From positions 219,690-283,689 of the forward strand of contig LSRX01000081.1 in NCBI GenBank assembly GCA_001939145.1: a stretch of DNA of 64,000 nucleotides, given 5' to 3'. Positions 56,568-64,000 of this stretch are shown here, one piece after another. Both the position numbers and the translations under genes were made by a program. Origin of the DNA: Symbiodinium microadriaticum (Eukaryota; Sar; Dinophyceae; Suessiales; Symbiodiniaceae). How positions within the stretch are numbered: the stretch's first letter is position 1; each line of letters starts with the position of its first letter. A model generated the notes under the pieces. It made no database searches, was not told the origin of the DNA, and saw nothing but the letters and a program-made list of their open reading frames with translations.

Positions 56568-58474
56568 GAAGGCTCAGGGAGTTCGAGGCCAGCAAGAAGA
56601 CAGTCCACGATTGTTCCCTAGGGTTTATAAGGGTTTAGGGTTCAGCGTTTCGGGGTTTAGGGTTGATGAGTCGCAGCAGGCCAGTTGCAAAAAGGGTTGA
56701 GGGCTCATGCACATGCTTGGTAGCACTCGATGGGCTCGCATGGCAAGGTCCTCAAACTCGTCCAGCTCCTGCCGACCCATTCTTGGCCAAGATCGCTGCA
56801 ACGAGTGTGGCACTTACGGATGTGCAAAGAATCGTGCACCAACAATTTTGCTGCCAGCAGCCGAAAATGCACTGATGCAGCGAGTTTCGGGATGGGTAGG
56901 GGTGATTTTCACTGACTCTACTATTGGGTCGAATTGTGGTGTAATGCGGGGGGGGGGGGGCAGGGCGGCCAAGAAATTGTCATTAACTTCAGGCCCCAAC
57001 ACCATTCCAGCTTTCCTTGCGCAGCGAGCGGCCACAGCCTTGGCATGCACGCAAACCGTCAAACCAGTTTTGTCATGATGAGAAGGCTGCAAAACCACGG
57101 AAATGCGAAGTTTCCGAGCTTTTCAGTGAGCTACTTTGCTGCAAGAATGAATCGCCTTTGGTTTTTGTTCTCATTTTGGAATGCCGTATGCACAATTTAA
57201 GCAGGTTTGGCAAGACGCTGAACCAATCGGACGTCTCTTGATTGCAACCTCGCGCATGATGGATTGGTTGAGAGTTGTGGTGCCTGCTCCGGCAGCATTT
57301 CTCATTGGTTCAGGAGGAGTTGCGGCCCTATGTCCACAGGTTGGGTTGGGTTTTGGCAAGAGCTATGTGCTGTTTAGTGAGTCTGCGTGGAAGGCTTGTC
57401 ACCATCAACTGGCTGGAAGAGAAGGCCGATGAGTATGACAGTATCATGCATTGGGCAACTTTGTAGCCACTGTGCCGGACCTTGCGGACAGGAGGATCTG
57501 TCTCTGGTGGAGGATCGCCACTGGGAAGCTTGGGCTATCCCGGAGAAGCTGGTCAGAGGCTCAAGCTACCCCGTTGATTTAAAAGGTGTAAGCGATGTTG
57601 TCAAGACGCATCATCCATGCCCCCACACACGACCATTCACTGCTCGCAGAGTCCAATGATTCGAAGATGAAAGAGGTCGAAGACTCGAAAACTGGGTTTC
57701 GCTGGGATGCCAAGGTCGTTCTGGCCAAGCAAGAGGCAACTTTGGGGTCAGCCGATGTCTATTCCACTGAGAAGGATGTGGCTTCAGTAGCTTGAGTTTG
57801 AGTGTCATTCAAGTTCGAATATCATTGACTGCGCGATTTCTCGTTGCTAGCGGAGTTAAGATGCACGATACCCCTGCCAGGCCGAGAAGACGGGCAGGGT
57901 GCTCAGATGGTGCTCAACCGTGTTTTGGGGTTTGACACAGCATGGTTTTTTGCTTCTTTCAGGTCCACCCAAAAAGACGTTCCGAAAAGATTGCCAATGC
58001 ATTCTGCTGTGAAAGTGGTTTGCTCGTGGCTGAGCATCAAGGCAAGTGCTTGTTCTTTCCAGCCGCTTGTTTTCCAAGTGAAGGACTTGCACGCTGCTGA
58101 AGCGTTTCACTCGGAAAAGTGAGAGCTGGACCCCAATGAAAAGCGACTGCCCAAATGCTCGCATGTCCTAGGTCCTAGATGACCCAGTTGTTGGAATACT
58201 GTGTAAATTGAGGCCGTGCACTCGTGCTGTTTGTGATTCTGTAACACTCTCCCGATACCTGTTGCGAAACGATGTTGTTTTGAACTGGCCCGGAACTCTG
58301 TGCAGCATACATGAACAGTTGAGAATTGCATACGTTAGCATTTTCACACACCTCAGGAAGGATGAAGCTAGCACATGCTACTCTAGCACGATCTAGCACG
58401 ATTGAGTCACTCTGTTGAGTTGGTTCGATGAATTTGCGTCCTTGGCAATCGCAGCAGAGCTCATCCAGCCCACA
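56568..58474. other. Candidate exons in otherwise unassigned DNA
   Basis: Telomere-type TTTAGGG units cluster at 56620-56665 and a run of 13 G at about 56948. Protein-like plus-strand stretches are about 57300-57466 (Glu-Glu-Leu-Arg start, ending in TAG) and about 57655-57795 (Lys/Glu/Asp-rich, ending in TGA), possibly neighbouring exons. 57800-58470 shows nothing convincing. Confidence 0.35.
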
Positions 58475-58720
58475 ATGTCCGGGCCTAGGACGAAGGCGCG
58501 GAGGCCGAGTCCCAGACAGTGCGCAGTCCTCGGGCTACTGCTGGTTCTACACTTTCCTCCAATTGTCGGACTTTTGGCAAAGGCCCCGTTTAGCCGTGAG
58601 CTTGCCCGACCCAGAGACCGCGCGGCGGCTTGGCAGCTTCGTTGCCTGTACGTGATTTCTCAAGAGCTCCGATACTTATTGCTGAGGCAAAGTTCCGTGG
58701 CACATTCCTCAGAGCAGTGA
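58475..58720 (+). CDS. Small ORF with N-terminal signal-anchor-like helix
   Basis: An 81-residue ATG frame with a basic start followed by a hydrophobic Leu/Val helix (about residues 17-35), then an Arg-rich tail. It could be a secreted or plastid-directed small protein or the first exon of a longer one. No family is recognised. Confidence 0.35.
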   Translation: MSGPRTKARRPSPRQCAVLGLLLVLHFPPIVGLLAKAPFSRELARPRDRAAAWQLRCLYVISQELRYLLLRQSSVAHSSEQ

Positions 58721-58871
58721 AGGTCTTTTTGGGCAACCTTGGTTCGGTCAGGAACTTTTGAACCTGGTGAGTGCGACAGCTGCTGTGAAGCCAATCTCGC
58801 GCGAACGCTGCCATAGGTGTCCAGGCTCGCGAGTGTATTTTCTTGACTGACCCCAACACCATGGGACCAAG

Positions 58872-59109
58872 GTTAAGTTGCCCAAACTCCTTGGAGCAGA
58901 AGAGCTGGCCGTGGCCTCGGACAGCATGGCCTCACATCCTTCTGTCAGTGCCTCCATGGCACTGTTGATCGCCGGGAAGCTTCGATAAGCCCGAGGATCT
59001 TGTGAAGCTCTTGAGCGGCCAACTTCGGTCAACGCTGGAGCCCAAAGCGGCGACGTCGGGCCAGCCCATGCCCCAAAGCGCATCGATGTGTTCAGCTTCT
59101 GACATGTAG
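58872..59109 (+). CDS. Candidate exon with an apparent one-base frame disruption
   Basis: After an AG acceptor at 58871 a protein-like frame (Lys-Leu-Pro-Lys-Leu-Leu-Gly, then Ala/Ser-rich helix) runs to a TAA near 58986. A second, equally protein-like frame offset by one base continues from about 58984 to TAG 59107-59109. The two read as one smooth helical sequence if one base is surplus near 58980. This suggests a sequencing error or a pseudogene. No family is recognised. Confidence 0.4.
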
Positions 59110-60033
59110 TCTCAACGTGTCGGGGTGGGTTGAGAGTCGGCCGTGCTCCAGGGCCTATGACTCTGTGGTTCGTCTCATTCGTGCTCATGCCTAGGACATC
59201 TCAGGACCCACGGTATAATTACCGTGTTGCAAGATGTATATAGGACATCGAAGGACACTTTCGTGATGCAATTAATACTGTAGCAACGGCTGAAGCCCCG
59301 AAGAGTCCACGTGCGAAGGTGGCGCACTTGCTACTTGCAACAGGATGGCGACGCTCCCAGTTCGAATCGGCAAACTGAAGTCGGTTTTCATTGGGGGGAG
59401 TGCACTCCTTAGGTGAGTGTGCACAGGGCGTGCCTTTGCTCGTTGGATAGTTCGGAAGCCTCTTAGACTAGAGACAGCGGTTTTCGAATGCTCTTTGCAT
59501 AATCAGGCGGACCCAATAATCACTACCAGCTGAAGATGCAGGTCCTGGCTGTGACTTGTGGCACCTAGTACTGCATGCAGGAATTTGTGACGCGGACTGA
59601 GGCTTTGCCAGGCAGAAATTAGCCCGGACCTGAAGTACTCAGACGTTTGGCTTAGAGATACTTCGAGCAGGTATTCGGCATCTCCTAAACGTGGGACTGC
59701 GGAGTACCTCACCGCCGGTTGGAACGGGATCAGTGCACATTAGCGTTGGCCAGTTTGACCGATGGTACCAGGTATCACAACCAGCCAGCACATGCCATGC
59801 AAGTTGCCAGCACGGCCCTCTACGTTCAACAGATGCTGTCGCCATGAAACGCCACATTGGCACGACCACCTACCCCTTTGAAAATCCGAGCGGAGCACGA
59901 TGTGATTTACTCATTTCGCATTGGACATTCAAAGCAGCATTTGCCGACACGAAAGGTTCGTGTGTTGCCGTGCAATCAAGAACTTATCAAACAAGACTTC
60001 TTGTGTCCTGACACAGTTCATAAATACAAATAC

Positions 60034-60071
<38 letters not shown>

Positions 60072-60309
60072 ATACATACCCATTTACATATACTATACAT
60101 ATATAACATGTACATACACTTAAGCAATTATCAGGCTATTATCATCATGAGTATCATTATGATGATTAGGATTATCCCACCACTGTTATACTGTTACTGT
60201 ACTATGCTGAATTATGCTCTGATCTTTGGTATGGGCATGACTATTGTTATATTCACTGGAGCTACCAAAGGCATGGAAGGAACATCCCGACTTGGCTGAT
60301 TGAGTCGAG
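59110..60309. other. No supported gene; TA microsatellite
   Basis: Open frames at 59690-60011 overlap in all registers without family resemblance. A TA tract lies at about 60040-60070. Confidence 0.45.
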
Positions 60310-60369
60310 GCTGCTATCTTGGACAAGCTCGCCGACGCAGCAGCAAAGATCTCAGGAACTTTGAAGAGG
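60310..60369 (+). CDS. Isolated 20-codon exon
   Basis: Exactly 60 bases between an AG acceptor (60309) and a GTATGT donor (60370) encode an Ala/Lys/Leu-rich amphipathic helix. The perfect phase and composition make a real internal exon likely, but no flanking exon was found. A TA microsatellite begins just downstream. Confidence 0.4.
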
Positions 60370-60384
60370 GTATGTTTGCGTTGC

Positions 60385-60412
60385 GTATATATATATATAT
60401 ACACATCCACAT

Positions 60413-60454
<42 letters not shown>

Positions 60455-60486
60455 GCATATATGCATATATATATATATATATACAC
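60385..60486. repeat. TA / CA microsatellite
   Basis: Alternating TA and CA tracts follow the 60-base exon. Confidence 0.95.
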
Positions 60487-60514
60487 AAAAATGCATTACT
60501 TGACCTGTCCTTTA

Positions 60515-60735
60515 ATCCCACACTCAACCCTAAACCCCGCCTAAATGCAAGCTCTAAGCCTAAAGCAGAACATAAACCGTCAACCCTAACCACTCTACAC
60601 CCCAAACCCTCCCTAAGTCCTTGTCGACCTCAAGCCTTACACTTTTTGACCGTAAACCCTAAACCCCAAGCACTTTAAAAAAAAAGACTCAAAAGCTTAA
60701 GCTAAGCCCGAAACCCCAAAACCCCACAACCACCC
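60515..60735. repeat. Degenerate CCCTAAA array
   Basis: About fifteen imperfect units of the CCCTAAA type (complement of TTTAGGG) spread over 220 bases. This is the largest interstitial telomere-like tract in the window. Confidence 0.8.
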
Positions 60736-62165
60736 CACAGGGTAAGTGGGACCCCCACGCTGTTTGAATCTCGAGGGTAAAGTAAGCAGTATTTCGAAGC
60801 TCGTGTACACGCTCTTCTCAGTTTCTCTCTGAGCTTCTAAGATTCTACACTACTCGAACCTCCCCGATTTTTTGTGCCATTCGAGCCCGAGGAACCCCCA
60901 ACAGTTCTTTCGGATAGTACTCGTTTTTCGGGTTTAGGGACAGCTTGCGCGAGGTGTTCCGAGATACATGGTTTCTGGTTTAGCTATGTCTAGATGGATA
61001 GAGCACGTCTAAAGTCATCCAACGAACCTCGGCAAACCACTGCAGGTAATGGTGCTGCCAATATAAACCAGGTAAGTGTTACTTCAACGTAGTCCACCCT
61101 CCACAATCAGAGTTCTTGACAGCAAAGCCCAGGTCCGGCAAGGACCCGCCTCCTGGCGGCCTTGTGAACGCGACGCAAGCCTGCCCCTGCCTCGGCTGCC
61201 CGATGAGTTGCAGTCCTTGTCGGTAGCCGCCATGGTCTACACACTCCTGTGCTTAATTGAGTGTCCTTCCTGTCCACTGTGTCGTTGTACGGGCTAGGCA
61301 GTCGAAAGCAACCGAGGAGACGGATGCACAAATGGGGAATGAACATCTTCGGAGCTGATAAAACCGATTGAAGCGATCATGCAGGCACAGTGGTGTTCGT
61401 GTTGGCGCATCTTGCAAACCCCTTTCATGGCACGGTTCACTAGTCACTAGAAGTAACTCGCTCTTGGTGGGCATCTGACACTCCAATCCCTCTGGCCGAA
61501 ACGAAAGCCTCACCCCAAAGCTTTAACCTTGCACCAGCCCATCGGACAGCCACTGCAACATCATGCGTTGCGTGTTCTTGTATGTGCAAGTAATCTTGTG
61601 GCGACGTCGAGGCTTCGGCCGCGTTGTGCCTGAATCTCAATCTTTCGCTCCTCGGAGCCGATGATAGGGCTCTCCAGTAGTGGCCAAAATCACGCTGAGA
61701 ATCGCATAAGTGCAAGGTGGAGCATCACCTCGTGTCACCGGGGGGTGCCCTCCCAGCACGGCACTTAGCCGACCTCTCCCAGTTTGCGCGATTTGTTTTT
61801 GGGTTTTTTGGTTCTTGCCGGAGGACCCGACACACTTTGACGGTGGTTCCCTTTTCACGATCGCGTGAGCCGCAGTTTGATTTTGCAACTGCAACATGAA
61901 GCCAAGCCAAGTCTTGTCTTTCTGTGGCGGAACTGAGGATGTTATGCTTTGTACTCCCGGCATCGACTTCCAAGGCGTCTCCAGCGGAAGCTGATTCAGT
62001 AGATGCTTCGTTCTGAAGACCAGATACCAGGTGGAGATTTCTGCACGATGGAGCGTCCTGGGCTCAACATGCCCACTCAACAGATCCACGCACGCCGACC
62101 TTCGTTGAACATGCTGGTTCTTGACACGCAGTGTGCAGTGAGATTCCGGATGTGGAGCCTTTGGA
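60736..62165. other. Mostly unassigned; one candidate exon
   Basis: A plus-strand stretch at about 61100-61235 (about 43 residues, Pro/Leu/Asp-rich) is protein-like. The rest has long open frames on both strands (for example minus 61637-62527) that do not resemble known proteins and overlap the oxygenase exons on the other strand. Confidence 0.35.
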
Positions 62166-62420
62166 ATGATCTTGTGGATCATCTTGGATCTCGGAGGCGA
62201 CGGCCAATTGCACAAGCATTCTTTCGACAAGGGGGATGCCCTGATATTTCTGTCGCACGGCACCCATGGGCAGATTCCAGGCGAAATGAACGGACGTGTC
62301 GTTGCTCCACTTGCGAACAAAGGCACAAAGCCCACTGCGTGCAGCCAGTGACAGAGGGCCTGCGACAGACTTTGGTGATGGAGCTGTGGGAGGGCCCTGC
62401 CGGCTTGTTGATGATACAAA
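62166..62420 (+). CDS. 2-oxoglutarate/Fe(II) oxygenase-like fragment
   Basis: Exon one (62166-62259) encodes Gly-Gly-Asp-Gly-Gln-Leu, then Phe-Asp-Lys-Gly-Asp-Ala-Leu-Ile-Phe-Leu-Ser-His. A 71-base GC-AG intron (62260-62330) is followed by exon two from 62331, encoding His-Cys-Val-Gln-Pro-Val-Thr-Glu-Gly-Leu-Arg-Gln-Thr-Leu-Val-Met-Glu-Leu-Trp-Glu-Gly. This is the C-terminal half of a prolyl-4-hydroxylase-type double-stranded beta helix, with the distal iron-binding His and the Arg that holds 2-oxoglutarate. The first His-X-Asp pair should lie upstream and was not found, so upstream exons are missing or the gene is partial. Substrate is unknown. Confidence 0.6.
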
Positions 62421-62970
62421 TTATACAAGCATGCTCCGGAACATGCCCTGGAGTTGAAGTGCGCAGGGGAGGAGCGCCGTTGGCGCCTCGGCAAGTTGAA
62501 TGCCGACCCATGCCTGCCCGTTCGCATCCCTTCTTGTTCGACATGTTGTCACTATGTTTCAAGTCTTCCATGTCAATCTCCCCAGGTTGCAACCACCGCT
62601 GTCACCAGCGATCGGGGCCGTGCGAGGGCTTTGAAGGCCTGCCGTTGCTGCTTGCTCGGGGTCAGTGGCCCTTCCGCTTCATCGCGTGTGTCAGGAGATG
62701 GGGCCGAGGAGAGCTTGAAGGCAGACCAAGACCCCACCCTATAGCCCTTATTTGGCGTTCTTCTGGCTGGATCTTGGAATTTGAACTTCTTGGGTTTCTA
62801 CTAAACGGAATAGGCGAAAAGTTTAGCTGTTAGGAGGGGTTCAGAAGGCAGCCAAGCTTATACATATATATATATATATATATATATCCCTATATATCAT
62901 ACCCCAGAAGTTCCAGTCCAGAACTGCACAATGCCGTACACCCCTTGTACAAGCACCTCCACTTAGATTT
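62421..62970. other. No supported gene; TA tract
   Basis: Frames continue from the oxygenase region without recognisable pattern. A TA microsatellite lies at about 62862-62888. The last ten bases are the left target-site copy of the adjoining element. Confidence 0.4.
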
Positions 62971-63072
62971 GGGGGTTTCCGAAAACAAGGGACTCTAATA
63001 TAGTACCCTAAATAGTTGGATCCTGATTATAAGGACCCCAGATTAAGGTACCCCTTATTTTCGGAAACCCCC
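62971..63072. mobile_element. MITE-like element, family C, copy 2, with target-site duplication
   Basis: 102 bases with inverted termini GGGGGTTTCCGAAAA and complement. It is flanked on both sides by the identical ten bases ACTTAGATTT (62961-62970 and 63073-63082), a perfect target-site duplication. Duplications of 9-10 bases are typical of Mutator-type elements. No coding capacity. Confidence 0.92.
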
Positions 63073-63164
63073 ACTTAGATTTTGCTCCCAGCTCTTCAGC
63101 AAACGACAGGCAGACCAGATCGCCGAAGACGGCCCCAGCGTTTTCGTGCATCTCTCAGGTGCTC

Positions 63165-63200
63165 CTTTGTTAGGGTTTGGGGTTTAGGGTTTCAGGGTCA
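63165..63200. repeat. Interstitial telomere-type motif
   Basis: Consecutive TTAGGG, TTTGGGG and TTTAGGG units. Confidence 0.8.
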
Positions 63201-63334
63201 AGGGTCCACTGAGTACTTTAGACGTCACAGCCTGCAAGTCTGGGATCAGAAACTCCATTTTTGGTAGGGTTTGGGGTTACTGGTAGGGCGTCGGGAGGCT
63301 TTTGTAGACACTGGCACCCAGGCAACGACTGCCT

Positions 63335-63868
63335 TTGAAGGCATCGCGTTCTTCCCCAAAGTCCTCTGCCTTAGTCGATGAGAGCAGGGTCCAACTGTCG
63401 AAGATGCCAAGTGCCCGCCATGGCAAGGTGGCCCAGCTCCTGTCGCAGGGGGCACGTCCAGGGCAGAACGCCAATGTCGAGGCTCCATGCAGAGGAAAAG
63501 TGGCGTCCCGGAGCGCAGAGATGGGGGTGCAGGTAGGTTTGGGGTTCAGGTCGTTTTCGAAGACACGAGTCCGGTGGCATCCGTGCGGGCCAAGTCCGCA
63601 CCTCGACGCTCTCACCTCATGCAGTTTTGTGCTCCTGAGTTTTGAAGGCGGAAGTTGCGAAGAGGCGAAACTTTAGCAGCTCACCTGGATTCTGCGGACG
63701 ATGTGGACGTAATGCTTTCAAGCAGCGCATCGGACTCATAGCTACGGCCGTGCAGAAAGAGCGGCGGAGCTGTTTTCCATGCATGCTGCAGCGCCGCAAT
63801 CAGCCAGCGAAGCGCCATTTTGCAATCCGAGCTGCTGCAAGAGAAGCACAGTGGGGGCACTCTTAGCA
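63335..63868 (+). CDS. Candidate exons, unidentified
   Basis: A plus-strand stretch at about 63375-63530 has a Lys-Val-Ala-Gln-Leu-Leu-Ser-Gln-Gly-Ala helix faintly like an ankyrin repeat. Another at 63642-63866 (ATG frame, 74 residues) is basic with four Cys. Neither is certain. Confidence 0.25.
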
Positions 63869-63870
63869 AC

Positions 63871-63993
63871 TATGCATCGCTGCATCGCCTGCAAATCTCA
63901 GATCAAACTAACCTCGAGCGACAACTTTCGTATACCCTGTGAGCATGTGGGCGACGAGTGCCCAGCCAGCTTTGAGAGGGCGATGTGCACCTG
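63871..63993 (+). CDS. Cys/His-rich C-terminal exon (zinc-binding pattern)
   Basis: Forty codons from ATG to TGA carry Cys-X2-Cys, then Pro-Cys-X-His and a further Cys-Pro. This spacing resembles part of a RING or IBR zinc finger. It is close to the window end and too short to name. Confidence 0.3.
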
Positions 63994-64000
63994 AGCATGG

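Noticed and set aside
61637..62527. Minus-strand 296-codon ORF
   Set aside because: It overlaps plus-strand oxygenase exons that have recognisable motifs, while its own sequence is Pro/His/Arg-rich without any motif.

Overview
This is nuclear DNA of a dinoflagellate, most likely a Symbiodiniaceae alga. The evidence is the intron chemistry: recognisable genes only become continuous if introns begin with GT, GC or GA and end in AG followed by G. Supporting signs are TTTAGGG-type telomere motifs scattered through non-coding DNA, a relic of the dinoflagellate spliced leader, nearly all credible genes on one strand (+), and abundant AT microsatellites. There is a 375-base gap at 21915-22289 and a single N at 44020.

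Left part (1-16.4 kb). The first 6.9 kb has low-complexity DNA and a few unidentified short open frames. At 7.2-12.0 kb lies a gene for a secreted or cell-surface leucine-rich-repeat protein with a Thr-rich stalk, a six-cysteine ShK-like module and a multi-pass C-terminus. A formin-FH2-like fragment (about 13 kb) and a two-exon membrane di-iron fatty acid hydroxylase / sterol desaturase gene (13.8-15.3 kb) follow.

Middle (16.4-40.6 kb). A cyclic-nucleotide-dependent protein kinase (PKG-like) gene can be followed exon by exon from about 26.9 to 40.6 kb: a first cyclic-nucleotide-binding domain, a second one split across a roughly 5.8 kb intron, a third, then a complete AGC kinase domain. Inside the large intron, on the same strand, sits an uninterrupted 511-codon gene for a secreted protein whose layout resembles delta-endotoxins (helical N-terminal domain, then a beta-prism-like domain). 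A spliced-leader relic 40 bases before its ATG marks it as a likely retrogene. A 3.8-3.9 kb block holding this gene plus the flanking kinase exons is duplicated 10.6 kb upstream. There the kinase exons are truncated and frameshifted, while the toxin-like gene remains open (498 codons) with differences concentrated in blocks.

Right part (40.6-64 kb). Many short coding-like exons on + cannot be joined into named genes. The recognisable ones are a protein of the dinoflagellate family annotated as alpha-glutamyl/putrescinyl thymine pyrophosphorylase clade 3 with a coiled-coil tail (46.95-49.2 kb), a small candidate plastid-targeted membrane protein (52.98-53.6 kb), a 257-codon unknown ORF (55.8 kb) and a fragment of a 2-oxoglutarate/Fe(II) oxygenase (62.2 kb). 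Three families of roughly 100 bp terminal-inverted-repeat elements (seven copies) lie in this half, one of them in a kinase intron, and there is a near-perfect 69 bp hairpin at 44.8 kb.

Exon limits were inferred by eye from reading frame, protein family pattern and splice dinucleotides; no transcript data or searches were available. Family names given with confidence under 0.5 are hypotheses.
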